Positions 33,966 to 43,410 of a DNA stretch of 64,000 bases are shown piece after piece. The notes beneath the pieces are model-generated. The model was not told where the DNA came from. It did no database searches and was given only the letters and a program-made list of their open reading frames with translations. This DNA is from Kaistella sp. SH40-3 (lineage in GTDB: Bacteria > Bacteroidota > Bacteroidia > Flavobacteriales > Weeksellaceae). Each line of letters starts with the position of its first letter. Positions within the stretch are counted from its first letter, which is position 1. Where the stretch lies: NCBI RefSeq assembly GCF_030686865.1, contig NZ_JAQYUS010000004.1, forward strand, positions 1 through 64,000, read 5' to 3'. Made by a program: the position numbers and the translations under genes.

Positions 33966-35201
33966 TTATCTTGGTCCACCGCCACCTTTGTTACCGCCGC
34001 CTCTTTGTGGTAGAAACGGACTTTTCGCAGCACCACCTGATTTTTTAGTCAGTGTTTTGTAACCTGTAATAACGTTATCATTTAAACTTAATCCTGAAGT
34101 AACTTGTAAATCGGTATCATTGCTGGTTCCTGTTTTTATTTTTTTCATTGAAACAGACTGATCGGCTGCCAAAACCCAAACTGCCGCTTCATCTTTAGGC
34201 ATATTAGCATTGGATTCTTTACCGTTCCATTGTTTTTTCTGACTTGCGGTATATTGAGATTTAATGGTGTAATTACTTGCTACCAAAGAATCTGGTTTAA
34301 AACTAATTGCCTGTGCTGGAATTTTCATAACTTTAGAAATATCACTCGTGATGACTGAAATATTGGCCGTCATTCCTGGTTTCAATTTTAAGCCAGGATT
34401 ATCTGCATTAATGATGGTTATGTAGTTCACTACATTTGCGGATACGGTTGGATGTAAACGAATTTCAGTGACTTCACCATTGAAATTAAGATCAGGAAAA
34501 GCATCTACCGTGAAAGTTACTTTTTGTCCATTTTTTACATTTCCGATATCAGCTTCATCGATGGATGCACGCACTTGCATTTTGGTTAAATCCCTCGCAA
34601 TACTAAATAAAGTCGGTGTACTAAAACTTGCAGCTACGGTTTGACCTTCGCTTACATTTCTGGATAAAACGGTACCATCAATCGGTGAATAAATATTGGT
34701 AAAAGATAAATTTTTATTAGCAGCAGAAAGTTGTGCATTAATCGACATAATCTGAGCCTTAGCCGCATTGTATTGGTTTTGTGCTACCTGCAAATCGGCT
34801 TTGCTAATTGCACCAACTTTATAAAGTTGCGCTTGGCGATTGTAGTTGTTTTGATTATATGATAAATTACTTTTGGCATTGGAAAGATTTCCTGCAATTT
34901 GTAAACTTTGATCCTTGAGGAGGGCGGGATCCAGTGTTGCAAGCAATTGACCTTTTTTAACCTGAGTGTTGAAATCTACAAAAATTCTGCTTATTGTTCC
35001 AGAAACCTGTGTTCCGACTGCAACGGTATCAACGGGCTGAATCGTACCAGTTGCGGTAATCGACTCTGTGATATCTCCCATTTCGGGTTTTACCGTTGTG
35101 AGTTCTATTTTAATTGCTTCACTTTTTTTGAAATAGTACCAAAGTCCAATTCCTAAAACCAAAGCCACAACTGCCCAAATCAGCCATTTTTTATTTTTCA
35201 T
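33966..35201 (-). CDS. MacA-type periplasmic adaptor (membrane fusion protein)
   Basis: 411 residues. One N-terminal membrane anchor ('WLIWAVVALVLGIGLWYYF') is followed by a split lipoyl half-motif ('ATGTIQPVDTVAVGTQVSGTI'), a coiled-coil hairpin (about 90-160), the second lipoyl half ('IYSPIDGTVLSRNVSEGQTV'), beta-barrel and membrane-proximal domains, and a Gly-rich C-terminal tail ('RGGGNKGGGG'). It bridges the MacB pump in the inner membrane to an outer-membrane channel. It is 11 bp downstream of the tolC-like gene, which is interrupted, so the pump may lack its dedicated duct. Confidence 0.94.
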   Translation of the reverse strand: MKNKKWLIWAVVALVLGIGLWYYFKKSEAIKIELTTVKPEMGDITESITATGTIQPVDTVAVGTQVSGTISRIFVDFNTQVKKGQLLATLDPALLKDQSLQIAGNLSNAKSNLSYNQNNYNRQAQLYKVGAISKADLQVAQNQYNAAKAQIMSINAQLSAANKNLSFTNIYSPIDGTVLSRNVSEGQTVAASFSTPTLFSIARDLTKMQVRASIDEADIGNVKNGQKVTFTVDAFPDLNFNGEVTEIRLHPTVSANVVNYITIINADNPGLKLKPGMTANISVITSDISKVMKIPAQAISFKPDSLVASNYTIKSQYTASQKKQWNGKESNANMPKDEAAVWVLAADQSVSMKKIKTGTSNDTDLQVTSGLSLNDNVITGYKTLTKKSGGAAKSPFLPQRGGGNKGGGGPR

Positions 35202-35212
35202 TTTTAATGTTT

Positions 35213-36523
35213 TTATAAATTGATTTCTTGCCCAGCATAGAATTCATAGATTTTTTTATTCAGAACTGCAGAATATTTTGCCTGCAAATAATTTTGAAGC
35301 GCCTGAATGTAAATCAGTTTCTGTTGCTGCAATTGAACATAATCTATCGCACCTAATTTCATTTGAGCATTTACAATTGCGTAAGTTTCTTCATTGATCT
35401 TCATCTGTTTATCCGCCGATTCATATTGTGAAATTGAATTCTGTAGATTAATAAATGCTTGTTCGATTTGCTGGTTCAAAACAGTTCTTGCATTTTCTAA
35501 ACTTAAATTAGCCTGGACGATTTCTATTTTTGATTTTTCTACGGCAGTTTTATAAATACGGTTATTGTAAATGGGAATCCCCAAACTTAAACCTACTGGC
35601 AAATAAAACTGATTTCCCAACTGACTAAAATAACTACCATTTCCTTGAGAATAACCTGTTGAAATATTTCCCGCTAAACTTAAAGTTGGTTTAATGGAGG
35701 ACTGCGCTATTTTCAAATTGGTTTCAGAATTCTCGATATTTAATTGTCCGTACTTAATTTCGGGTCATTCGTTTTGGGCTAAATCCTGAACTTCCTGAAG
35801 ACTTTTAAGATCATCACTAACCAAAATAGTTGAAGGTGCAGAAATCTGAAAGTCGTACGTTGAAGGTAATTGCAGTAACTGTTTCAAATTCAATAAATCC
35901 GTTCTCAAAGCATTCTGTGCAGCAATCAAATTGTATTCATCTTGCGCTTGCTGTGCTTGCAATTGCAGGAAATTTAATTTAGAAATACTTCCGGCATCAT
36001 AGAGTTGATTGCCTTGTTTTATTTGAGTTTGAGTGGTGATTAATAAATTTTGAAGTGCTACAATATTTTCCTGAGACATCACAATATTCAAAAATGCCTG
36101 AGTTACGCTCAGCGTTATATTATTTTCAGCCTCTTTTACAGACAAGTCAGCCATTTGAACCAATTGCCCTTTTGACAAAACTGTATTATTAATATTATTG
36201 TCATGGTAAAGAATCATCGAGGAATTTGCGCCAATACTTTGGGAGTTTAAACCATTAACATGAAGACCATTACTGCCATTAACAGCGAAAATCCCTTGGG
36301 AAACACTTCCGTTAAGATTGGGATACTTTGCTGCTTTTGCCTGCAAAAGATCTTGATCTGTAGCGTTTTTTGAAAGCCGCAAAGAAGTAATACTGAAATT
36401 ATTGACTTTTGCGTAATCAATACATTTACCAAGAGTCCATTGATCTGGATACTTATTATTTTGCGAGAAAGCATTTAGATAAAAAGCATTCAGAATGATT
36501 AGAAATACTATTTTTGTTTTCAT
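35213..36523 (-). pseudogene. TolC-family outer-membrane channel, interrupted by one in-frame TGA
   Basis: One frame of 437 codons reads from ATG 36523 (signal peptide 'MKTKIVFLIILNAFYLNAFSQ' minus its last residue) to the stop at 35213, broken only by TGA at 35765-35767 (codon 253). After the stop the same frame continues 'PEIKYGQLNIENSETNLKIAQ', the start of the second OEP repeat, so nothing is deleted. In TolC proteins this spot usually reads '(N/E)RPEI', so TGA is one C-to-T step from CGA (Arg). Both OEP coiled-coil halves are otherwise normal. It heads the macA-macB operon and would be its outer-membrane duct. Either it is a recent null mutation, the stop is read through, or it is a sequence error. 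Confidence 0.88.
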
Positions 36524-36826
36524 AATTTCTATTTTGAACTCCTGTTTTTAATGTTAGGAAATATTAAACCAAACAATTGAATACTCTAAATTTTAACTTA
36601 ATATTAACCTCAATTGAAGAAATAATTTAATCAAGGTTATGTATTTACTACTAGAGATTTTCTATTTTTTTTAACCGCAAAAGTTTCCAAAAGCGTTTCT
36701 CTAAATTAGTCAATAAATATTTTACAAAATGAGTTTATAAAAATCAGATTTTATTTTTTTGCACTCTTGTAATTTGCTACGTTTTACATTGGTATTTTAC
36801 CTCTCTGTGGTTTAAGAAAAAACAAA
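36524..36826. other. Intergenic stretch, 303 bp
   Basis: AT-rich sequence upstream of the tolC-macAB operon, between two genes on the same strand. It should hold the operon promoter, but no convincing TTTG/TAnnTTTG pair was found on the minus strand. No terminator hairpin or coding frame was seen. Confidence 0.4.
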
Positions 36827-39800
36827 TTAAGCCGTTTTTACATTTCCTGTTCTTTTTAAAACACCCCAATTTTGAATTTCACTTTTCATGGCTTTTCTAA
36901 TGGATTTAAATAAAATATAATACATCAACTGCCGATAAACCAAACGTTGCGGAATCATCCAAACCAGTTTGCTGAATTTTTCTTTTTCGAAGGCAAACGC
37001 CAACGCAGCGCCCGCAATATCAACCAATGAAAAAATCAAATAATATAAAATGATGTGATAAGGATCGGCGACAATTAAGCCCAAACCCGAGAGAATTAAA
37101 CTTACCACCAAAAGCAAATCGGCCAGTGGAGCCAAAAACGGCAACAAAATTTGATAAAGCAAAATATTAGGTAAAGCCACTTTTCCGAAGTTTTTATATT
37201 TCTTTCTGAAAATCGCATCACGGTGTTTCCAGAAACTCTGCAGAATACCAAAACTCCAGCGGAAACGCTGTTTCAAAAACTGACCAATCGTTTCAGGCGC
37301 TTCGGTATAAGAAATAGCATTATTACAATGTTCAATAATGTATCCTAATTTATGAAGTCGCATGGTTAAGTCGCAATCTTCGGCCAAAGTATCGGTCGTG
37401 AATCCACCAGCATCGATAACTGCCTGTCTTCGAAAAGCACCCAAAGCACCTGGAATTACCGTAATACAATTTAACAATGAAAAAGCACGACGGTCGAAAT
37501 TCTGAGAAGTAATATATTCAATGCTTTGCCATTTTGTAATCATATTGATTTCATTTCCGACTTTCACATTTCCTGCAACAGCGCCGACTTCAGTTGGTTT
37601 TCCCGCCAAATAAAAGCTGTTCATCAATTGAGAAACGGCATCGGTTTTAAGTTGAGTATCAGCATCAATACAAACAATGAATTCTGAATTGGTTTTTGAG
37701 ATTCCGAAATTCAAAGCCGATGCTTTTCCACCGTTTGATTTGGTATAAACTTTTACTTTAGGATTTCCTTCAAAGGCTTTTTTTACGTTTTCAAAAGTTT
37801 CGTCCTTACTGCCATCATCTACAAAAACAATATCAATATTTGGACAGTCCTGACTCAATAAAGATTCCACGGTTCTTATTGAATTCACTTCTTCATTATA
37901 TGCCGGAACAATAATGCTTACTTCCAAACCATCAGGAATTCCTTTAAATTCTGACCATAACTTTTTTTCCTTTTTGGTTTGAACATAGGCCAAAACTCCC
38001 ATGAAAATCATCCTGCTTATTGAGAGAATAATCCCCATTAAAAATAGCGCGTAAATGACTTGTCCGATCCAGTAACTTGCTGAAGCGAAAAAGAAATTAA
38101 GGTCATTTTTCCAACTTCTCTTTACAGGTGGCATTAATTCAGATTCGGGGACTTTCATTAAATCTGCGACGGTTGTAAATTTGCAACCTTTGTCTTTAAA
38201 ATATTTAATGATTCTTGGGAGCGCATCAACAGTCGGTTGTCTGGTATCACCACCAGAATCGTGAAGCAAAATAATACTCGCATTATTCTGAGTCGCAAAA
38301 CGGATGGTTCGGTTGACGATAGAATCTGCATTCATTTTCGGATCCCAATCATTTGGATCGATACTTTCCCCAATTGCAATATAATTATCCCTTTTGCTTT
38401 GGACTAAAGGCTCCAGTTCCTCATACGTCTGCGGTTCGGAATCGGCATTATAAGGCGCACGGAAAAGAACGGTTGATTTCCCAGTGATACATTCGATTAA
38501 AGAACGGGTTGTTTTCAATTCCAAAGCCGCTCTTTCCGGAGACATTTTCGCCAAATTTCCATGGGTGAAAGTGTGATTTCCGATTTCGAAACCATTTCGG
38601 TTTATTCTTTGAACCCATGGAATATTGGCTTCGGCATTTTCGCCAATGAGAAAGAAAGTAGCAGGAACTTTTTCTCTTTCTAAAATATCGAGAATTTGCG
38701 GAGTGTATTTCGCACTTGGCCCATCATCAAAAGTTAAAATAATCTTATGTCCAGGACCGATTCGTGTACTGTCTTCTGCAAATTTCTCATACAGAAATCC
38801 CGATGGTAATTGGGAATAATGCTCAGAAGCAATTAAGTTTTCATTTTTATCTGTCAATATTTTTGTACGTCCTTGCTATGGCGAATAGAGGATATTAATA
38901 ATTTCACCACTTCCAATTGCGGTTGGTTTGCTGTTAAAATTTGGAGGCATCATTTCCAAAATAGTATAATTGAAAGGTGTTTTCGCCAAACTTTCAGCAC
39001 TTAAATCTCGAGCATAAAAAGACCAGATTCTAGGATCTTCACTTCCCAGTCTCCAGATTGCAGTTCCGGCATTTCGGTAATCATCAGAAAATCTTATGAT
39101 ATTATAAACCGTTGCTGCATCGGTAAACCAAACACTATTTTTAGAAGCAGGTTCATCATCACTTCCCGAAAAATTATAAGCATAATGAAGATTGTAGGAA
39201 TTTTCATCAAAATCAATATTCGATTTAGAAATCTTGGCACGATCAATCACCTGGCTGTAAGTCAGATCTTCTGTTCGGGTGCCATTTTCATCTGTAATCC
39301 ATTGTCGTCCGTACGCTCCCATACCGAGAATTAGTTTTTCTGAGGGAATATCTTTTGCGATTTGATCCAGTTGTTTTTCAATCCATTTCTGGTCGCTGAC
39401 TGGTCCGGCTTGCGAGTTATCATTAAACTGATCATACGCCATGACGATAAAATAATCCGTGTAATCTTTTAAATAATTATGATTGTAATCGGTATTATCT
39501 GCCATAATATCAATGGAAACAATCAGCCCGTTTTGCTTGAATTGAGTGTAGAGGTTTTTCATAAAAGCATTCAAATATTCATCTGAATTTTCTTTCATTT
39601 CCTCAAAATCGATATTGATTCCCTGAAGATTATTTGCTTTTAAAGTCTTAATAATTTGACCAATTAGTTAATTCTGAATCTGCGGATTATGCAAAACGGT
39701 ATGCAATAAATCCCCGCTGAAATCCCCTTGTTTTCCAGGAACAGAAATAAAATTATTAAGAATCGGCTGCACACTTAATTGATGGTATTTCATCACCGAA

Positions 39801-40270
39801 AGCGCTTCTTTGTCAATCCGGGAATCGAGTTGAAATGTTTTTGGATTAATAAAAAACCATTCTGGGTAAATGGTGTTCAACTTACTTCCATTGGCACGAA
39901 GATCAGAAAGCGAAAGGGGAGACCACGGAACGTAAAAAGCACCGCGAATCAGTTTTGCATTTACGACGTTGGTATTGCTTTTTTCTGCCAGAATTTTCTT
40001 TTGAAGAAAATCTTTGAAACCCTTAAATTTTTTGTTCAGCGGTGTTGCTAAGGTGAATTTATTATCTGGATTTACTTTAGATTCAAAAGATGCTCGAATA
40101 GAATTCATTTGTGGCATCGACGGATTTTTCCCTCGAACCACTGCAAGTCCGACAACGATAAGTACGAAAAGTAAAATAAAACCAACGGTACGGAAAAACC
40201 ACTTGGTGAGGCTGTACCGTTTTGAACTGCTTGTTTAAATACCTGTCGTGAGTGTTCCAACATTTTTCAT
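36827..40270 (-). pseudogene. GH18-like / NodB deacetylase / GT2 three-domain protein with three in-frame stops
   Basis: A single frame of 1148 codons from ATG 40270 to the stop at 36827, interrupted at codon 12 (TAA, 40235-40237), codon 201 (TAA, 39668-39670) and codon 465 (TAG, 38876-38878). The frame never shifts. Domains are an N-terminal membrane helix (about 25-45), a GH18-like barrel (about 80-455, 'GINIDFEEM', which keeps the D-x-E core), and a NodB deacetylase from about 505 ('LTFDDGPS', 'HTFTH', 'RAPYN', 'LLHD'). A processive GT2 synthase follows from about 790 ('VPAYNEE', 'DDGSKD', 'AEDCD', 'QRFRW') with C-terminal helices. Each stop is one C-to-T change from Gln (CAA or CAG). The product would make and trim a beta-linked amino-sugar polymer. 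The deacetylase-GT2 part (676 codons from TTG 38857) might still be expressed alone. Confidence 0.87.
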
Positions 40271-40505
40271 TTAATTTGATAATCAAAGGTAATTCAGTTT
40301 TAAAACGGATTTCTTTTTTGAAACTTTAATTTTGATGAATATTTTAAATAAAGTAGATTGTTAATAAATGCTTTTATCTATTATAATGGAAAGAAAAATT
40401 AAATCTCATTAATATGATACTTTAAAGAATTTCAAATAAAATCAATGTTTTTTTGATTGTTTTAATACTTACTTTTATTAATTTTACAATCGTTATTTAA
40501 TCATC

Positions 40506-40817
40506 ATGAATTTATCACCAGAAGGACAAAAACTCTTTAACAAACTGATTTCCGAAATGTTGGAAGACGGTTTTGTGAAAGTAAGCGAGTATACTTTTTA
40601 CAAAAAACTAGGAAGTATGACTGTGTCTTTGGGAGATCGCGCACTCAATATCATGCACAATGGTAAATGTTATGGAATTATTCCTGAACGTGAATTTCTA
40701 AAACTGGCAAACGGTTTTGAGCCACTTCTCTTACAGTTAAAATATCTGTTAGCATTTTCGATGCGACAGGATATGAATCGTTTTGTGAATTTTCTATCAA
40801 CTTATTTTTTGAACTAA
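40506..40817 (+). CDS. Hypothetical protein, 103 aa
   Basis: An ATG-started soluble protein of mixed alpha/beta pattern: an N-terminal helix ('SPEGQKLFNKLISEMLEDG'), a central beta-sheet part ('MTVSLGDRALNIMHNGKCYGIIP') and a C-terminal helix ('RQDMNRFVNFLSTYF'). I do not recognise the family. There is no signal peptide or metal motif. It is divergent from the GH18-NodB-GT2 gene and ends before a shared terminator. Codon use matches its neighbours, so it is likely a real gene. Confidence 0.65.
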   Translation: MNLSPEGQKLFNKLISEMLEDGFVKVSEYTFYKKLGSMTVSLGDRALNIMHNGKCYGIIPEREFLKLANGFEPLLLQLKYLLAFSMRQDMNRFVNFLSTYFLN

Positions 40818-40855
40818 GTCCGTCAAAGCAAAAGATTTTAAAATAGCATATCAAA

Positions 40856-40889
40856 AAAAATCCTTAAAATTATATTTCTAAGGATTTTT
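40856..40889. terminator. Bidirectional terminator
   Basis: AAAAATCCTTA (40856-40866) pairs with TAAGGATTTTT (40879-40889) around a 12-base loop. It lies between the convergent 103-aa gene and the aminotransferase gene. Confidence 0.8.
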
Positions 40890-40892
40890 CTA

Positions 40893-42092
40893 TTATTTGA
40901 TTTCTACTTGATCTAAAAATTCATGAATTCGTTTCATGGCTTCTGTCAGGTCTTTTTCAGAGGCCGCATAAGAAAACCGTATGCAATTTGCATTTCCAAA
41001 AGAAACGCCGCCAACAGTTCCTACATGAGCATTTTCTAAAAGAAACATAGCAAAATCATCAGCATCTTTAATGTAAGTCCCATTTAAAGTTTTACCAGTA
41101 TAAAACGAAATATCAGGAAAAAAGTAGAACGCCGCTTTCGGATAGTTTACTTTGAAGCCAGGAATTTCTTTTATTAAAGAAAAAACCAAATCACGTCGTT
41201 TTTTAAATTCATCAATCATAAAACGATATTCACTTGGATCTGTTTGCAAAGCCGTAATCGAGGCTTTCTGCGCCATCGAATTCGCACCGCTTGTCATTTG
41301 TCCCTGAATTTTTTCACATGCTTTTGCCAACCAGGTCGGACAAGCCGAATAGCCAATCCTCCAGCCGGTCATCGCAAATGCTTTCGACATTCCATTAATC
41401 ACCGCAGTCTGTTCATAAACCTGCGGAAACTCTGCAATCGAAGTATGTTTGCCTTCGTAGTTAATAAACTCATAAATCTCATCAGAAATAATGGTAATCT
41501 GAGGATATTTCGCAATCACATTGGCTATACTTTCTAATTCCTCATACGTATAATAACTTCCGGATGGATTGCAGGGAGAACTATAAAGCACCGCTTTTGT
41601 TTTCGGCGTAATCGCTTTTTCAAGTTGTTCTGCAGTCATCTTAAATTCAGTGTCAATCGAAGTTTCTACGAACACCGATTTTCCACCCATCATTTTCACC
41701 ATTTCATCATAACTCACCCAATACGGTGCAGGAAGAATTACTTCGTCGCCATCGTTTATAATTGATGCAAGTACGTTGAGAATGGACTGTTTGGCACCAT
41801 TAGAAACGCAGATCTGCGACGCACTATATTCTAAATTATTATCTCTTTTTAGTTTACCACAAATTGCTTCTCGTAAATCCAGAAATCCGGGAACAGGCGA
41901 GTAGTGGCTGAAATTATTATTTATTGCTGCAAAAGCCGCTTCCTTAATATTATCCGGAACATCGAAATCGGGTTCGCCCAGCGTTAAACTGATGACATCG
42001 ATTCCTTGAGATTTCATTTCCCGCACTTTGTTGCTCATCACAAACGTTTGCGAAAAACTCATCCGATTCAAGCGGTCAGAGAATTTTTCCAT
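40893..42092 (-). CDS. Class I aspartate-type aminotransferase
   Basis: ATG at 42092 gives 399 residues; the frame extends to 42140 but the extra residues do not resemble the family. Fold-type I PLP signatures are 'LGEPDFDVPDNI', 'SNGAKQSILN', 'PAPYWVSYDEM', 'SPCNPSGSYY', 'ISDEIYEFINY' (Asp and Tyr contacting PLP) and 'NGMSKAFAMTGWRIGY' with the Schiff-base Lys. The C-terminal Arg in 'NCIRFSYA' binds the substrate carboxylate. It probably acts on aspartate, though some relatives act on prephenate or aromatic acids. It is divergent from rsmG. Confidence 0.93.
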   Translation of the reverse strand: MEKFSDRLNRMSFSQTFVMSNKVREMKSQGIDVISLTLGEPDFDVPDNIKEAAFAAINNNFSHYSPVPGFLDLREAICGKLKRDNNLEYSASQICVSNGAKQSILNVLASIINDGDEVILPAPYWVSYDEMVKMMGGKSVFVETSIDTEFKMTAEQLEKAITPKTKAVLYSSPCNPSGSYYTYEELESIANVIAKYPQITIISDEIYEFINYEGKHTSIAEFPQVYEQTAVINGMSKAFAMTGWRIGYSACPTWLAKACEKIQGQMTSGANSMAQKASITALQTDPSEYRFMIDEFKKRRDLVFSLIKEIPGFKVNYPKAAFYFFPDISFYTGKTLNGTYIKDADDFAMFLLENAHVGTVGGVSFGNANCIRFSYAASEKDLTEAMKRIHEFLDQVEIK

Positions 42093-42192
42093 AGTTATTT
42101 TTAAAAGAATCAAAGATAATTTTTTAGTTTGAAAGCACAAACCAAATTATTGTGAAATCCTTTGTTTATTTTTGTAAAAAAATTGCAATAAA

Positions 42193-42828
42193 ATGTCTTT
42201 AGAGTTAATCGAAAAATACTTTCCTAATCTTTCTGAAATCCAAAAAAAACAGTTCGCTGACCTTGACGGATTGTATCGGGAATGGAATGAGAAAATCAAT
42301 GTGATCTCTCGAAAAGATATGGATTCCCTTTATGAAAAACATATTCTGCATTCCCTTGGAATTGCAAAAGTAATGGAATTTGCACCCAATACAAAAGTCC
42401 TGGACATTGGAACAGGCGGTGGTTTTCCCGGAATTCCACTCGCAATTTTATTTCCGGAAGTTCAGTTTACTTTGATTGATTCTATCGGTAAAAAAATTAC
42501 CGTTGTAAAAGAAGTTTCTGAAGGAATTGGGTTGAAAAATATTACAGCAATCCATGGCAGAGCCGAAGATGTAAAAGATCAATATCATTTTGTAGTGAGC
42601 AGAGCAGTCACGCAAATGCCGGTTTTTCTGCGTTGGCTTCGAGGCAAATTCTTAAAAGAGCAAATTAATCCAAAACACAATGGCGTTCTTTATTTAAAGG
42701 GTGGCGATTTAGGCGAAGAACTTGCGGGTTTAAAAGCAGAATTATTTCAATTAAAAGATCATTTTGAAGGCGAGTTTTTCGATACTAAAAAAGTAGTATA
42801 TTTATCTAAGGGAAATTTCAATTCCTAA
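42193..42828 (+). CDS. rsmG: 16S rRNA (guanine527-N7)-methyltransferase
   Basis: 211 residues, full length for RsmG/GidB. The SAM-binding motif is 'VLDIGTGGGFPGIPLAI', followed by 'LIDSIGKKITVVKEV', 'GRAEDV' and 'VVSRAVTQMPVFL', then the C-terminal 'YLKGGDLGEEL'. These match the family motifs in order. It methylates G527 in the 530 loop of 16S rRNA; loss gives low-level streptomycin resistance in other bacteria. It is divergent from the aminotransferase gene. Confidence 0.96.
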   Translation: MSLELIEKYFPNLSEIQKKQFADLDGLYREWNEKINVISRKDMDSLYEKHILHSLGIAKVMEFAPNTKVLDIGTGGGFPGIPLAILFPEVQFTLIDSIGKKITVVKEVSEGIGLKNITAIHGRAEDVKDQYHFVVSRAVTQMPVFLRWLRGKFLKEQINPKHNGVLYLKGGDLGEELAGLKAELFQLKDHFEGEFFDTKKVVYLSKGNFNS

Positions 42829-42863
42829 TTTTACTTATCATTAATATTTAAAATTCTGCCGCT

Positions 42864-43280
42864 ATGAAAAATATTATAAAATTCAGTTTATCAGTATTCA
42901 TGGTTGTTACCTTCATGAATTGTAATGACCGTAATGACGAAAACCTTGTTCAAAGTGTTGATCGGGTAAAAATAGACAGTGTAAAAGTAGCACAAGATTC
43001 TATGGCAGTTTTTACCGTTCAAACCATCAAAACATATTCTAATTTCTCGAACAACTGCGAGGGTTTTTACGGTTATGATTATGTGCATACCGATCAACTT
43101 ACCCGTTCGGTGAGTGCATTTAAATTCAAAACTTCATCGGAATGTGGTGAAGAGTTTGCGCGTGCTTCCCAAATTAATTTTCAGCCGCAGGTTCCGGGAA
43201 TTTATACTTTCAAATTTTGGAACGGAAAAGATGCTGCCGGACAAAACATCTGGATTGAGAAGACCATTAAAGTAAAATAA
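42864..43280 (+). CDS. Hypothetical lipoprotein, 138 aa
   Basis: 138 residues with a lipoprotein signal peptide (Cys20 in 'FMNCND'). The mature part is beta-rich, with a Cys pair ('NNCEGFYGYDY' and 'SSECGEEF') and a final 'VPGIYTFKFWNGKDAAGQNIW' strand pattern, resembling an immunoglobulin-like or jelly-roll fold. I do not recognise the family. It is 35 bp after rsmG in the same direction and is followed by a strong terminator. Confidence 0.75.
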   Translation: MKNIIKFSLSVFMVVTFMNCNDRNDENLVQSVDRVKIDSVKVAQDSMAVFTVQTIKTYSNFSNNCEGFYGYDYVHTDQLTRSVSAFKFKTSSECGEEFARASQINFQPQVPGIYTFKFWNGKDAAGQNIWIEKTIKVK

Positions 43281-43304
43281 ACTTAAGAAAGTTATTTAAA
43301 ATAC

Positions 43305-43341
43305 AAGCATCAAGAAATTAATTTTTCTTGATGCTTTTTTG
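43305..43341 (+). terminator. Terminator after the rsmG unit
   Basis: AAGCATCAAGAAA (43305-43317) pairs with TTTCTTGATGCTT (43324-43336), followed by a T-run. Confidence 0.88.
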
Positions 43342-43410
43342 TTGAATTTTCCTTATTTTTCCTTTTCTAAATTCGATTTAGATTAAAGTTATCCATTAAG
43401 AAAAGTATTC

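Noticed and set aside
33956-34036. N-terminal extension of the MacB ATPase
   Set aside because: It overlaps macA and does not resemble ABC ATPases. The normal start MAKILEI is at 33955.
35213-36523. Two separate outer-membrane genes instead of one broken tolC
   Set aside because: The second part lacks a signal peptide, begins inside an OEP repeat, and is in the same frame as the first with only a TGA between them.
35765-40237. Stop-codon reassignment or programmed readthrough
   Set aside because: The four stops are TGA, TAG and two TAA, and all three stop types end other genes normally in this window. A single suppressor cannot explain them.
40083-40286. 67-codon minus-strand frame at the 5' end of the GH18-NodB-GT2 gene
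   Set aside because: It is out of frame with the downstream domains. The frame from ATG 40270, with TAA at codon 12, gives the expected membrane anchor instead.
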